Source: Methanosarcina mazei S-6
GTDB taxonomy: Archaea; Halobacteriota; Methanosarcinia; Methanosarcinales; Methanosarcinaceae
Direction: 5' to 3'
NCBI RefSeq assembly: GCF_000970205.1
Contig: NZ_CP009512.1
Coordinates: 310,001 to 374,000 of the forward strand
Length of the DNA stretch: 64,000 nt
The notes beneath the pieces were generated by a model that ran no database searches, was not told the origin of the DNA, and was given only the letters and a program-made list of their open reading frames with translations. A program made the position numbers and the translations under genes. This document shows positions 43,610-53,341 of the stretch, in pieces (within the stretch, counting starts at the first letter, position 1; each line of letters starts with the position of its first letter).

Positions 43610-43659
43610 GCGGGCGGCCCGAAGCATACCCCATCCTTTAGGGTGGGGTGGCCGCCCGC
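43610..43659. repeat. Nested 50-bp palindrome
   Basis: Outer arms GCGGGCGGCC and GGCCGCCCGC pair perfectly. Inside them ACCCCATCC-TTTA-GGGTGGGGT forms a second stem with one G-T pair. The GC-rich block stands out from AT-rich surroundings. It could be a strong terminator, a mobile-element end or a replication/processing site. Confidence 0.8.
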
Positions 43660-43755
43660 AGTTTGATTTTACTGGCGCCTCTAATTTAAGCTTTTCTGTC
43701 GTATTTATATTCTTTATATATGGTATTTATATAGTATGCAGGGCATTTAACTATA

Positions 43756-43800
43756 GCTTTATATACTGGTTAGAGGATATTACTTTTGCTTTATATACTG
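43756..43800 (+). promoter_or_regulatory. Paired TATA-like elements of the first tbp gene
   Basis: GCTTTATATACTG occurs twice, at 43756-43768 and 43788-43800. The first predicts a transcript start near 43785. The second lies only 12 bases before the ATG, too close to direct a useful mRNA, so it would be in the leader. TBP binding there could block its own transcription. Confidence 0.5.
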
Positions 43801-43811
43801 AGGGTTGACTA

Positions 43812-44363
43812 ATGAGCGAATCTAGCATCAAAATCGAAAACGTGGTTGCATCCACCAAACTCGCTGAAGAGTTTGATTTAACTGTGATAGAATCCCAGTT
43901 CGAAGGGGCTGAGTATAACAAACAGAAGTTCCCTGGACTCGTCTACAGAGTCTCTGACCCTAAAGCCGCTTTTCTGGTATTTACTTCCGGAAAGGTTGTC
44001 TGCACAGGAGCAAAAAACGTTGCTGACGTGCACACAGTTATTGGCAACATGGCAAAAAAGCTGAACAGCATCGGGATCAAAACAATGGAAAACCCGCAGA
44101 TTACTGTTCAGAATATAGTCGCTTCAGCAGATCTGCACACCATTCTTAACCTCAATGCAATTGCAATCGGGCTTGGGCTTGAGAATATTGAATACGAACC
44201 CGAGCAGTTTCCTGGTCTTGTATACAGAATTGATGAGCCCAAAGTAGTTGTGCTTATCTTCAGCTCCGGAAAACTGGTAGTTACAGGCGGCAAGACGCCT
44301 GAAGATTGCGAGAGCGGCGTTGAAGTAGTCCGTCAGCAGCTCGACAATATGGGGCTTTTATAA
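43812..44363 (+). CDS. tbp: TATA-box-binding protein, copy 1
   Basis: A 183-residue TBP, the general factor that binds promoter TATA boxes. It shows the two saddle repeats: [20 protein letters not shown]...[27 protein letters not shown], then [20 protein letters not shown]...[27 protein letters not shown]. All four DNA-intercalating phenylalanine positions are kept. A GAGGG ribosome site is present. A nearly identical second copy follows 79 bases downstream in the same direction. Confidence 0.97.
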   Translation: MSESSIKIENVVASTKLAEEFDLTVIESQFEGAEYNKQKFPGLVYRVSDPKAAFLVFTSGKVVCTGAKNVADVHTVIGNMAKKLNSIGIKTMENPQITVQNIVASADLHTILNLNAIAIGLGLENIEYEPEQFPGLVYRIDEPKVVVLIFSSGKLVVTGGKTPEDCESGVEVVRQQLDNMGLL

Positions 44364-44442
44364 GAACCCTCAATCTATTAATTATATACCATTTTTCTGG
44401 AAATTAGGTAACTTACTGGCTTTATATGCTAAGGGTGGACAA

Positions 44443-44994
44443 ATGAGCGAATCTAGTATCAAGATCGAAAATGTGGTTGCATCCACCAAACTCGCTGAAG
44501 AATTCGACTTAACTGTTATCGAATCAGAGTTCGAAGGAGCAGAGTACAACAAGCAGAAGTTCCCCGGGCTCGTTTACAGGGTTTCAGATCCTAAAGCTGC
44601 ATTTCTGGTCTTTACTTCCGGCAAGGTTGTCTGTACAGGGACGAAAAATGTTGCCGATGTACACACAGTTGTAGGCAATTTGGCGAAAAAGCTGAACAGT
44701 ATAGGGATTAAGACCATAGAGGACCCTCAGATTACTGTCCAGAATATTGTTGCTTCCGCAGACCTGCATACTATTTTGAACCTTAATGCAATTGCAATAG
44801 GGCTTGGACTTGAAAACATTGAATACGAGCCTGAGCAGTTTCCTGGTCTTGTATACAGAATTGATGAGCCCAAAGTAGTTGTGCTTATCTTCAGCTCCGG
44901 AAAACTGGTAGTTGCAGGCGGTAAGAGCCCTGAAGATTGCGAGAGGAGCGTGGAAGTAGTCCGCCAGCAGCTCGACAGTATGGGTCTTTTATAA
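44443..44994 (+). CDS. tbp: TATA-box-binding protein, copy 2
   Basis: A 183-residue TBP differing from the first copy at about a dozen residues, mostly conservative (Q to E in VIESEFEG, M to L, N to D, and two changes in CERSVEVV). It has its own leader with a TATA-like TAATTATATACC (44377-44388) and a second GCTTTATATGCT (44419-44430) near the ATG, so separate expression is likely. Methanosarcina species carry several TBPs that are thought to serve different conditions. Confidence 0.96.
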   Translation: MSESSIKIENVVASTKLAEEFDLTVIESEFEGAEYNKQKFPGLVYRVSDPKAAFLVFTSGKVVCTGTKNVADVHTVVGNLAKKLNSIGIKTIEDPQITVQNIVASADLHTILNLNAIAIGLGLENIEYEPEQFPGLVYRIDEPKVVVLIFSSGKLVVAGGKSPEDCERSVEVVRQQLDSMGLL

Positions 44995-45118
44995 AATCCT
45001 CAAACTTTTTATCTATTATATCCATTTTAATCTGCCTCATAAAGTACATGGGGAATACTAAAATAAAAACGGATTCTGCGGTATTCGTAGAGGCTCCGGC
45101 AAAGGATATGTGTGAAAC

Positions 45119-46036
45119 GTGAATAATGCAGATGTTTGCATCCTCATTCCTACACTTAACGAAGCTGCAACTATAGGGGAGCTCATTAAAGACTTTAAGA
45201 AAGAAGGCTTTTCCAATATTCTGGTAATAGATGGAAACAGCAGGGACGGAACAGCACAGATTGCAGAAGCTGAAGGCGCAAGAGTTGTCCTGCAGACCGG
45301 AAGGGGAAAGGGGCAGGCAATGATCCAGGCTTTTGGACTCATCGAATGCCCCTATGTAATAATGGTTGACGGGGACGGGACATATCTTGCAAAAGAAGCT
45401 CCTTTTCTTCTAAGGCCTGTTCTGGAAGGAACAGCCGACCATGTTATAGGCAACCGGCTGGAAAAATATTCTCGGGGCTCTTTTACAAAACTGAACCTGG
45501 TTGGCAACCGCCTGATAAATACGCTCTTTGACACCGTTTATGGGGTGCAGTTAAGGGATATCCTCTCAGGTTACCGTGCGTTCACGCTTGAGAGTATAAG
45601 GGAGCTTGAGCTTAATAAAACAGGATTTGAGATTGAGACCGAAATATCAGTAGAATGTGTCCTGAAAAAGCAGAGAGTCGAAGAGATTTCGATTACTTAT
45701 CTCCCCAGAAGTAAAAAAGGTGCAACCAAGCTAAACCCCGTAAAAGACGGAATAAGAATCGGTTCTACTATTTACAGGCTTGCAAAAGTTCATAACCCTA
45801 TGTTTTATTTTGGGATCATTGGTTTTGCCTTTATTATTGCAGGTCTGTTTACAGGAACCTATGTGGTAGTTGAGTGGTTCAAGGATATCACTCATGTTCT
45901 CCTTTCAGTTCTCACGGCCCTGTTTATTATATTCGGACTTCAGATGTTTATTTTCGGGATGCTCAGCGACCTTATAGTAACTCTTCACAGGCAAACGGTC
46001 AACCTGATCCAGGAAAGAAATAAGCAGAGAAAATGA
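45119..46036 (+). CDS. Membrane-anchored family 2 glycosyltransferase
   Basis: A 305-residue GT2 enzyme. The GT-A domain has CILIPTLNEAATIGELI, a nucleotide-sugar-binding VIDGNSRDGT, the metal site MVDGDGTYLA (DGD), and SGYRAFTLESI typical of dolichol-phosphate glycosyltransferases. Two C-terminal membrane helices (about 228-290) anchor it. It probably transfers a sugar to a lipid carrier for glycoprotein or glycolipid synthesis. GTG 45119 is the start. It stands alone. Confidence 0.88.
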   Translation: MNNADVCILIPTLNEAATIGELIKDFKKEGFSNILVIDGNSRDGTAQIAEAEGARVVLQTGRGKGQAMIQAFGLIECPYVIMVDGDGTYLAKEAPFLLRPVLEGTADHVIGNRLEKYSRGSFTKLNLVGNRLINTLFDTVYGVQLRDILSGYRAFTLESIRELELNKTGFEIETEISVECVLKKQRVEEISITYLPRSKKGATKLNPVKDGIRIGSTIYRLAKVHNPMFYFGIIGFAFIIAGLFTGTYVVVEWFKDITHVLLSVLTALFIIFGLQMFIFGMLSDLIVTLHRQTVNLIQERNKQRK

Positions 46037-46450
46037 TCGGGACCTTCTGGTCTTCTGGTCACCCCCAGATTCCTTTCATATACTTCTCAGATTTTATCAT
46101 ATGCTTTTTTTATTCCTGTCCGGGTCAATTTTTAACTTTTTTGTCATGCTATTTATCTTTATTTTTCAGAATAATTCTCAGGATAATTCTTGGTTTAAAT
46201 CAAGTTTACTTGTCTAAAACTCAGCCATACTTTCGGAATTCTTTATAAAAACCTTATTTTAATGCTGAACTTTATATTTTTCGATATCAAAAGAGGCTCA
46301 AGTAAAGTAAAGTTGTTTAAGATTAAAGTTTGTTTTTTAAATAGTGTTATATATAATTACTTTCCTTTTATGTTCTAACTCACAATCCCTTTACTTACAT
46401 ATGAACTCTGACGATAATCTCATTTACAAATGAAAGTTGAGGTAATAAAG
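46037..46450. other. Upstream region of thiC
   Basis: About 410 bases. TTATATATAATTAC (46346-46359) is a good TATA box that would start the mRNA near 46380, giving a leader of about 70 bases. No TPP riboswitch consensus (CUGAGA, ACCUGAUC) is visible in it. Confidence 0.5.
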
Positions 46451-47737
46451 ATGACAATTGTGGAAGATGCAAAAAAAGGAATTATCACCGAAGAGATGAA
46501 GATCGTCGCAAAGGATGAAGGACTTGACCCTGAATTCATCCGCCGCGGTATTGCAGCCGGAAGAATCGTTATCCCCACCTCTCCTTACAGGCAGGTAAAG
46601 CTCTGTGGACTCGGAGAAGGTCTGAGGACCAAAATCAACGCTTCTATCGGTGTATCTTCTGACATCGTTGACGACGAAATGGAAGTCAAGAAGGCAATCG
46701 CTGCCGAGAAGGCAGGTGCCGACACACTCATGGAACTGGGTACCGGTGGAGACTTCCTCGGGATCAGGAAAAAAGTAATTGACAGCATCTCCCTTTCTGT
46801 CGGGTCTGTTCCTCTCTACCAGGCTTTCATCGAAGCCGCAAGGAAGTACGGTTCAATTGTGCACATGACTGAAGACGAGCTCTTCAAGGCAACTGAAGAC
46901 CAGGCAAAGCTCGGGACCAACTTCATGGCAATCCACACAGGTGTAAACAACATCACCCTTGACAGGCTTAAAGCACACGGAAGGTATGGCGGTCTCTGCT
47001 CCCGCGGCGGTGCCTTCATGAGCGCTTGGATGATGCACAACGAAAAGGAAAACCCGCTTTACTCTCAGTTCGACTACCTTGTTGAGATCCTCAAGGAACA
47101 TGAAGTAGTTCTCTCAACCGGGAACGGGATGCGCGCAGGAGCAACCCACGACGCAACAGACCGCGCCCAGATTCAGGAACTGATCATCAACACAGAACTC
47201 GGCCAGAGAGCCCACGATGCAGGCCTGCAGGTCATCATCGAAGGTCCAGGTCACATCCCACTCGACCAGATCGAGACCAATGTCAAGATCATGAAGGAAA
47301 TGAGCGGTCACAAGCCCTTCTACATGCTCGGACCCCTCGCAACCGACATCGCCCCCGGCTACGACCACATCGTAACCGCAATCGGCGCATCCCTTTCAGC
47401 TTCCTATGGCTGTGACTTCCTCTGCTACGTGACCCCTGCAGAGCACCTTGCCCTCCCCAACATCGAAGATGTTATCACAGGTGTCAAGACCTCCAAGATC
47501 GCAGCTCACATAGGGGACATGGTAAAGTATCCTGAAAGAGCAAGACAGTGGGACCTTGACATGGGCCGTGCCAGGAGAGACCTGGACTGGGAAAAGATGT
47601 ACTCTCTCGCCCTGGACCCCGAACACGCCAGAGCAGTCAGGAACAGCAGGGCACCTGAAGACTCAGATGCATGCACAATGTGCGGAAACTTCTGCGCCCT
47701 CAAGATCGTTAACCAGAACTACAACCTTGCAAAATAA
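46451..47737 (+). CDS. thiC: Phosphomethylpyrimidine synthase ThiC
   Basis: A 428-residue radical SAM enzyme that converts aminoimidazole ribotide to the thiamine pyrimidine. Evidence: TLMELGTGGDFLGIRK, GGLCSRGGAFMSAWM, VIIEGPGHIPLDQIE, PFYMLGPLATDIAPGYDHI, and the C-terminal iron-sulfur motif CTMCGNFC (CxxCxxxxC-type). ATG 46451 follows GAGGTAA at ideal spacing; the ATG seven codons upstream lacks one. It is the short archaeal form. Codon use is strongly biased, suggesting high expression. A terminator hairpin follows. Confidence 0.95.
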   Translation: MTIVEDAKKGIITEEMKIVAKDEGLDPEFIRRGIAAGRIVIPTSPYRQVKLCGLGEGLRTKINASIGVSSDIVDDEMEVKKAIAAEKAGADTLMELGTGGDFLGIRKKVIDSISLSVGSVPLYQAFIEAARKYGSIVHMTEDELFKATEDQAKLGTNFMAIHTGVNNITLDRLKAHGRYGGLCSRGGAFMSAWMMHNEKENPLYSQFDYLVEILKEHEVVLSTGNGMRAGATHDATDRAQIQELIINTELGQRAHDAGLQVIIEGPGHIPLDQIETNVKIMKEMSGHKPFYMLGPLATDIAPGYDHIVTAIGASLSASYGCDFLCYVTPAEHLALPNIEDVITGVKTSKIAAHIGDMVKYPERARQWDLDMGRARRDLDWEKMYSLALDPEHARAVRNSRAPEDSDACTMCGNFCALKIVNQNYNLAK

Positions 47738-47749
47738 ACTTAAAAAAAT

Positions 47750-47777
47750 AAAGTAAGGCTTTAGAGCTTTACTTTTT
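47750..47777 (+). terminator. Terminator-like hairpin after thiC
   Basis: AAAGTAAGGCT-TTAG-AGCTTTACTTT forms an 11-bp stem with one mismatch and is followed by Ts, 13 bases after the thiC stop. Confidence 0.6.
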
Positions 47778-47874
47778 CACCTTTTCTTTTATCCTCATAT
47801 TTTCGATTTTTATTCTGTTTTTCCCTATTTTTTCCGTGTTCCGATGAATTCACTATTCTGGAATTATGCCGAAT

Positions 47875-49011
47875 TTATTTCTTTACCACCATTGATTCAG
47901 CAATTTTCAAAAGCTTGTTTTTTTCCAGGGAAGAGGTCATGGTCAGGTTAACGTTTTCAAGCTTCCAGTTCAACAGGTTCAAATCCCTTGTTGAAACATA
48001 TTTTCCTTCGGTTCCACTGATTAAAACTTCTTAGGCAGGATCCATGATTGCAGCATCCTGGGTTTGGCTTCCTTCATATACGGTTTCTGTAATAATTATG
48101 CTGTTTTCTCCATATTTGTAAGTCAGGGAGACCGTTTCGTAAGCCTTACCTTCTGGAGATGTTTTATCTGTTTTGTAGACTATAGCATGGCTGAATTCAT
48201 AACTTTCTGGCAGGTACTCCGGGATCAGGATTTCAAACCCGACACGTTCCTCAGCTTCTTTAAGGCTTAATTCTCCAGAAGGATTCAATTCTCCGTGTTC
48301 CACGGTCTCTATTGTTTCAATGGTCTGTACGGTTGCTCCTTCCGGGATTTTGAATACAAACTCAGAATCCGGAATTCCGGTGTTTACTTTCAGGTCCCGG
48401 ATTTCTACTTTTGAAATCAGCGTCTTATTGCTCTCACTGCTATCGTACATTTCGTATCCGAGGAACATCCAGGTTTCTTTGTCTATCCAGACTTTCATGC
48501 TGTATTCAGGGACCTGTTCTCCTGTCTTTTTCGGAGTCGCTTCTAGCAGGTAAGCTTTTTTCCTTCCTTCAACTTCCTCTGTCCCGAGCATAGATAGGTT
48601 CGTATCGTTAAGGGCGATTTTTACGAGTAAAAGATAGTCATTTTCGTTTAACTCCGGGGTATCGGGAATTTTTGTTTTCATAACTGTGTTTGTCCCAGGG
48701 ATATAAGTCCACCTGAATTCTCCATCAGAGAGCACAAGTGTCTCTTCTTCCTTTCCCGGCTCTTTTATGAAATTTTTCATCATGTGCGGTTTTTTGTATA
48801 TGGAGTTAAACTCATTTTCTACAACCTGTTTCCCTATATAGGAGGTCATATGCATCGTGTACGAATAATCCTGAATGCTGCCCTGTTTTTCCATCATCCG
48901 GGATACAATCTCTTCAGCGCTCAGCTCTCTTTCCGTGCAGCCCGATGTGAAAAGGGCCAGAATTACGAGGACCAGCAAGAATAGCACTTTCTTTGTTACC
49001 ATATTCCTCAC
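47875..49011 (-). pseudogene. LolA-like/DUF4367 lipoprotein with premature TAA
   Basis: The readable first part (48031-49011, 326 residues) is a lipoprotein: signal LVLVILALFTSGC with the lipobox Cys, a LolA/RseB-like beta domain (about 30-225, QDYSYTMHMTSYIG...DKETWMFLGYEMYD), then a DUF4367-type domain (GFEILIPEYLPESYEF). An in-frame TAA at 48031 interrupts it, but the frame continues in register for 51 more sense codons (EVLISGTEGKYVSTRDLNLL...) to a TAA at 47875. The upstream neighbour shows the same layout, so the extension is real coding sequence. GAA to TAA is the simplest cause. Confidence 0.75.
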
Positions 49012-49046
49012 CTTTTTCCAGCTTTAACTGCTATTAAACGGGTTTT

Positions 49047-50136
49047 TTAGGTATCCTCCCGTATGGACTCCGCAATTCTCAGCATTTCATCTTGCTCCAG
49101 GGAAGAGGTAAGGCTCAGGTGAATTTCCCCTATCTCTCACCTCAGGATCTTCATGTCCCCTAAGGCAAAGTACTTCCCTTCTTTCTCTTGAATGTCAACG
49201 TCTTCTGCAGAGTCCATGATTGCAGCGTCCGGGGTCTGGCCTTCATATACAGTTTCTGAAAGGTAAATGGTATCTCCCTCCTCGTTTTCGTATGTTAGGG
49301 AAACCGTCTCGAATGCCTCCCCTTCGGGGGCTATCCAGCTGTTGTTGGAGACCATCGAATAGTTGAAGGCATACCTTTCGGGGAGGTATTCCGGAACCAG
49401 AATTTCAAATCCTGCAGCTTCTCTAGCTTCTTCAAGGTTCGAACGAGTCGAGGTCCACGGTCTTTAAGGTTGCCCCTTCCGGCACCTCGAATACAAACTC
49501 GGAGTCCGGGATCCCTGTATTAATTTTCAGGTCGAGGATCTCGAGCTCTATCACCAGGTCTCCATCGCTGTTATACATTTCATACCTTAGAGGCATCCAG
49601 GTTTCTTTGTCCACCCAGAGTTTCATCTCATCTACAAGCTGTATTCCTTCTCCTTCCTCTTTCGGGCTAGTCTTAAGCAGGTATGCGGGCCTTCCTTCGA
49701 TTTCCTCCATACCAAGTAGGGAGACCTCCGTTTCGTTCAGTAACTCGCTAATAATCCCTACGTAATCTATCTCCCCCAGTACCGGAGTATTCGGCATTTC
49801 CATTTTTATGACCGTATTTGTTTTCGGGTCATATGTCCACATAAATTCTCCATCCGAAATTGCGATGGTGCCTGCTTCTTCTTCAGGTTCTATTGCAATT
49901 GCTTTTGATTTGTTCGGTTTCTTTTGCAGGACTCGGGTCTCGCTTTCCTGTGTCTCTTCTCCAAAGTATGAAGTCATCTGCATCGTATACGAATAATCCT
50001 GGATGCTGTCTTCTTTTTCCTGTATCTGTTCTGCAATTTTTTCCGCGCTGAGTTCCTCGGTACAGCCCGATACAAAAAGGGCCGGAAACAGCAGGATCAG
50101 CAATGTAAGTGTTGTAAGTGTTTTCCGGGTTTTCAT
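49047..50136 (-). pseudogene. LolA-like/DUF4367 lipoprotein paralogue, broken twice
   Basis: A paralogue of the downstream lipoprotein. 49432-50136 encodes signal LLILLFPALFVSGC and the LolA-like domain (QDYSYTMQMTSYFG...DKETWMPLRYEMYN). Near 49435-49445 a deletion shifts the frame; the next frame reads NLEEAREAAGFEILVPEYLP and continues through the DUF4367 domain. A second lesion, an in-frame TGA at 49137, is followed by 29 more sense codons (EIGEIHLSLTSSLEQDEM...). The gene is dead unless expressed as fragments. The two paralogues are in tandem, 36 bases apart. Confidence 0.75.
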
Positions 50137-51104
50137 TTTCTCACCACTTTATTTCCAGGGGTTTTCCGAATTCTTCTCTCCAAGGTTGAATCCTGCCTCT
50201 CTCATTCAGAGACCAAGACCTGTGATGAAACTTGAGGCATGAAACTTGAGTCAATCTGCCCTTCTGCGTCAGGATACCTGTTCAGTGTCTGTCAGGTTTT
50301 CAGGGAATAGTATTTCCCGAAATCTCTGGTTTTTACCCTGTTTGCCCTGGCCATCCCAATCAGAGTTTCTTCGATGTTCAAACTGTGTTTCACCTTCCGG
50401 GAGGGACATAAGTAAACGTCTGGATGTTGACTATTTATAGCTTACTGTCTCCTGAACTTTTGGAACCCTTTATCCTGAAGATTTTCATTTTGTGGTAAGA
50501 ATTTTGGAGCTTTTTTCAGAATTGTTTGATGACCCGGCCATAAAAGATATATGGAATAACGTTAAAATCTGTTTTCGGATATGAATATCTGTTAAATAGT
50601 ATAAAAATAAATAATATAGTCAGATAATATATTATTAAATATGGGAACAGAATGAGATCTATATCTAAGAGAAAGCAACTTAAAAATAATATAGAAATTA
50701 TGCTTCTTTAGAAAGGTTCCAGAAAACTGCTGTGGACCTTCGACAATATAAATTCGATAAGAATCCTGCAGCTTGTGTAGCTCGGAATCAGGAATGTCCA
50801 TGTTTGTTTTCATGAATCTATTTGGAATTTTTGTAAGAGTTCTGTACATGTCCGATTTCCTGCACATAACCTCAAATTTCCTTTCGAGGGCTTTCCCTTC
50901 AAAAAATAAGTCCGAGTGTTGTAATGAATAATATCCAGTGTTGCTCTTTTTTGTCGTATCTGTCCTACGTCGAAATCCCTGAGCAAAAATTTCTTTAGTG
51001 CCTCGTAAGGGGCAGGTTAGTGAATAAACATTTCTACCATTAGCCATAGAATTTGTTCTACTATTAATCATAGAATTATCTGTAATCGAGAGGAGAAAAT
51101 AGAA
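50137..51104. other. Long spacer upstream of ogt
   Basis: About 970 bases. The left part is the promoter side of the decayed lipoprotein gene. In 50592-51060 the minus strand is open for about 150 codons (with RKFEVMCRKSDMYRTLTK and PDSELHKLQDSYRIYIVEGP), but I recognise no family, the frame runs into ogt, and composition is AT-rich. It may be a gene remnant. Confidence 0.4.
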
Positions 51105-51581
51105 ATGTATTATCACATAATCAAATCCCCTATCTACCCAATTCTTCTCGCAGGAGATGAAAAAGGGCTGAAACATCTTATTTTCTTGAAAGACGAAAGA
51201 AAAGCTAAAATCCCCAATGACTGGGTAGAAAATAAAGATTTTTTCAGGGAAGTCTCTAACCAGCTTGAAGCTTATTTTTCGGGAAAACTCAAGACTTTTG
51301 ATGTAAAGCTGGCTCCGCAAGGAACTGAATTCCAGAAATCCGTCTGGAAAGCTTTATGTGAAATCCCTTGTGGAGAGACCCGAACTTACGGGGAGATCGC
51401 AAAAAGAATTCAGAACCCGAAGGCTTACAGGGCTGTCGGGCTTGCAAACAACAGGAATCCGATTGCAATAATTGTGCCCTGCCACAGGGTTATCGGGGCG
51501 AATGGAAAACTTACGGGCTACGCGAGCGGGCTGGATATAAAAGAGTTTCTACTAAAACTTGAAGAAAACAATTTGAAATAA
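51105..51581 (+). CDS. ogt: Methylated-DNA-protein cysteine methyltransferase
   Basis: A 158-residue DNA repair protein that removes alkyl groups from O6-alkylguanine by self-methylation. The active site IIVPCHRVIGANGKLTGYASGL holds the acceptor Cys in PCHRV. The helix-turn-helix AYRAVGLANNRNPI and the conserved TEFQKSVWKALCEIPCGETRTYGEIA are present. It is full length with a GAGGAG ribosome site before ATG 51105. Confidence 0.95.
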   Translation: MYYHIIKSPIYPILLAGDEKGLKHLIFLKDERKAKIPNDWVENKDFFREVSNQLEAYFSGKLKTFDVKLAPQGTEFQKSVWKALCEIPCGETRTYGEIAKRIQNPKAYRAVGLANNRNPIAIIVPCHRVIGANGKLTGYASGLDIKEFLLKLEENNLK

Positions 51582-51597
51582 GAGAATTACATAAATT

Positions 51598-51789
51598 TTA
51601 TTTAAGTTCTCTGCAACACCTATCCAGTTCTCTTTGAATACTGTCAATTTTTTCTAATTGCTCTCTTTGAATGCTGTAAATTTTTTCCAATTTATATACC
51701 ATTATCAAAAACAACAATGGTATTATAATATAGAATATTATCCCAAAAATAGCTCCAAGGATAACTATTACTTCGCTAACCCCTATCAT
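51598..51789 (-). CDS. Small membrane protein with coiled-coil tail
   Basis: A 63-residue protein: one membrane helix (residues 5-32, VIVILGAIFGIIFYIIIPLL) followed by a coiled tail with a repeated unit (YSIQREQLEKI / DSIQRELDR) that comes from a 33-bp DNA repeat. No family recognised. It resembles small two-part membrane proteins often found in archaea. No clear ribosome site. It converges on ogt with 16 bases between stops. Confidence 0.5.
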   Translation of the reverse strand: MIGVSEVIVILGAIFGIIFYIIIPLLFLIMVYKLEKIYSIQREQLEKIDSIQRELDRCCRELK

Positions 51790-51866
51790 CGTTAAAAACC
51801 CTTTAATTTATTATGATTTTTCACCTATTTGTAACTTTGCAAAAATAAATAAAAGGAGATCCCAGT

Positions 51867-52610
51867 ATGGAGCTCAAAGACAAGATCGAGAATTTTATCA
51901 AAGAAGCCGCCGTAAACCCTGGTACTGAGATTCGATATCGTGAACCTCTCGTAGGCTACGCTTCAGCCAGAGATCCAATTTTTGAGGAAATGAAGAAAAT
52001 CATTGGCTCTCATCACCTGCACCCAAAAGAGATCTTTCCCGAAGCAAAAACGGTTGTCTCGTTTTTCCTGCCGTTTGAAAAAGAACTTGTAAAGCTGAAC
52101 TGGAAATCTCAGGGACCTGTAAAGGAATGGATTCAGGCTAAAGGAGAAACAGACCGTCTGATAGGAGAAATCAGTGAGAGACTGATTGTTGAGCTGGCAA
52201 AAAACGGCATAGAAGCAGTTGTGCCTTCAATTGTTTTTGATTACAAAAATAAGGGTTTTGCTGTTACATGGTCCCATAAAAGTGCAGCTTACGCTGCCGG
52301 GCTGGGCACTTTCGGTGTCCACCAAATGCTGATCACGAAAGCCGGATGTGCTGGCCGTTTCGGGACAATACTGATTTCTGCAGAGATCCCTCCTACTCAA
52401 CGTCCGGCTGAAGAATTCTGCCGTTACAAAAAAGGAGAAAAATGTCTTGTCTGTGTGGACAGGTGTCCGGCTGGTGCCATTAACATAAAAGGGGTAGACA
52501 CAGAGAAGTGTTTCAGGCTGCTTCAGGAAAACGCAAAGGCTTTTCCGGAGCTTAACCAGCTTGCCTGCGGAAAATGCGCAACCGGACCCTGTGCTCTCAG
52601 GTCTCGCTGA
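51867..52610 (+). CDS. QueG-like iron-sulfur protein
   Basis: A 247-residue protein related to the epoxyqueuosine reductase (QueG) family but shorter. FPEAKTVVSFFLPF and AAYAAGLGTFGVHQMLITKAGCAGRFGTI correspond to the cobalamin-binding core. One ferredoxin-like motif, CLVCVDRCPAGAI with a later Cys, binds a [4Fe-4S] cluster, and CGKCATGPC near the C-terminus adds more cysteines. Archaea do not make queuosine, so the substrate must differ. AGGAGAT gives a strong ribosome site for ATG 51867. Confidence 0.75.
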   Translation: MELKDKIENFIKEAAVNPGTEIRYREPLVGYASARDPIFEEMKKIIGSHHLHPKEIFPEAKTVVSFFLPFEKELVKLNWKSQGPVKEWIQAKGETDRLIGEISERLIVELAKNGIEAVVPSIVFDYKNKGFAVTWSHKSAAYAAGLGTFGVHQMLITKAGCAGRFGTILISAEIPPTQRPAEEFCRYKKGEKCLVCVDRCPAGAINIKGVDTEKCFRLLQENAKAFPELNQLACGKCATGPCALRSR

Positions 52611-52712
52611 AACAAACTAAATTCTTTTTTTTTCTGCGAATTTAGCGATTTTAATTATTTCGTTTTTTCGAGATGTTAGGGTCCAATGTTAAATTTCCTT
52701 CAAGTAGATTGC

Positions 52713-53228
52713 TTATATCGCTGTTATCGAATTATTCTCCGAGATATTCTGATATACATTTATCCCCAGGTAGACGCCTCTATAAGGCGTGCAGAGATCT
52801 CCTTCAACTATGTTTTTCTCGCCTTCCTTGTAGAGCGAAAATCCAAGCATCATATTCGTTCCTTCAAATGGTGGGGTTATGGTAACTGCTTTTTCCCATG
52901 TTGCGTTGTCCCTGAGACTTATATACTGCTTATCAGGAGGTAAAGGCAGAGGCGTGTTTTCAAGCTTAACCTCCATTGTATAATTGACAGGTTTCTGCTC
53001 ATGGTTTACAATTCCAACTATTACGGTTCCATTCCCTCCAAGAACGTAATCTACTGGATAGTTGTCGGCTTTTCCTTCAGGCCCCAGGATATAAAATTCT
53101 GTGTAAGGTTCCTTTAAAGACTCTCCTGTTTTTTCGTTGTTCATTTTTTCCCCGCACCCGGATGCGAGAATAGAAAGACTGATGAAAATCAGTATGAGTA
53201 TTATTTTTGTATACTTCATTTTCTCCAC
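52713..53228 (-). CDS. DUF1616-like lipoprotein
   Basis: A 171-residue lipoprotein: signal IILILIFISLSILASGCGEK with lipobox LASGC, then one DUF1616-type beta domain (TEFYILGPEGKADNYPVDY, GTVIVGIVNHEQKPVNYTME, YRGVYLGINV). Such domains are frequent in Methanosarcina surface proteins; function unknown. Starts at GTG 53228 or ATG 53219, both near AAGTGTGGAG. Confidence 0.75.
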   Translation of the reverse strand: MEKMKYTKIILILIFISLSILASGCGEKMNNEKTGESLKEPYTEFYILGPEGKADNYPVDYVLGGNGTVIVGIVNHEQKPVNYTMEVKLENTPLPLPPDKQYISLRDNATWEKAVTITPPFEGTNMMLGFSLYKEGEKNIVEGDLCTPYRGVYLGINVYQNISENNSITAI

Positions 53229-53341
53229 ACTTCTTCTATTTTCCTTCTATATTTTTCAATGTTTGACTGTATCTCCTCACATCTTATTATTATTTTTCAA
53301 TTCAACATAGCCTGAAATAGCAAAAAAGCCGAATAATATGT

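Larger units (their letters stand above)
43348..43811. other. Spacer with two CCTTTAGG hairpins before tbp
   Basis: About 465 bases. It contains a T-rich stop region after scpB (near 43384-43398), two palindromes listed separately (43427-43446 and 43610-43659), and the promoter region of the first tbp gene. No gene is seen. Confidence 0.6.

Noticed and set aside
46360-46450. TPP riboswitch before thiC
   Set aside because: The leader is short and AT-rich and lacks the conserved THI-box sequences.
47875-50136. Pyrrolysine readthrough of the lipoprotein stops
   Set aside because: The in-frame stops are TAA and TGA, not TAG, and a frameshift is also present.
50592-51320. A 242-codon minus-strand frame
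   Set aside because: It overlaps the well-supported ogt gene on the other strand, is AT-rich, and matches no family; at most its right-hand part is a remnant.
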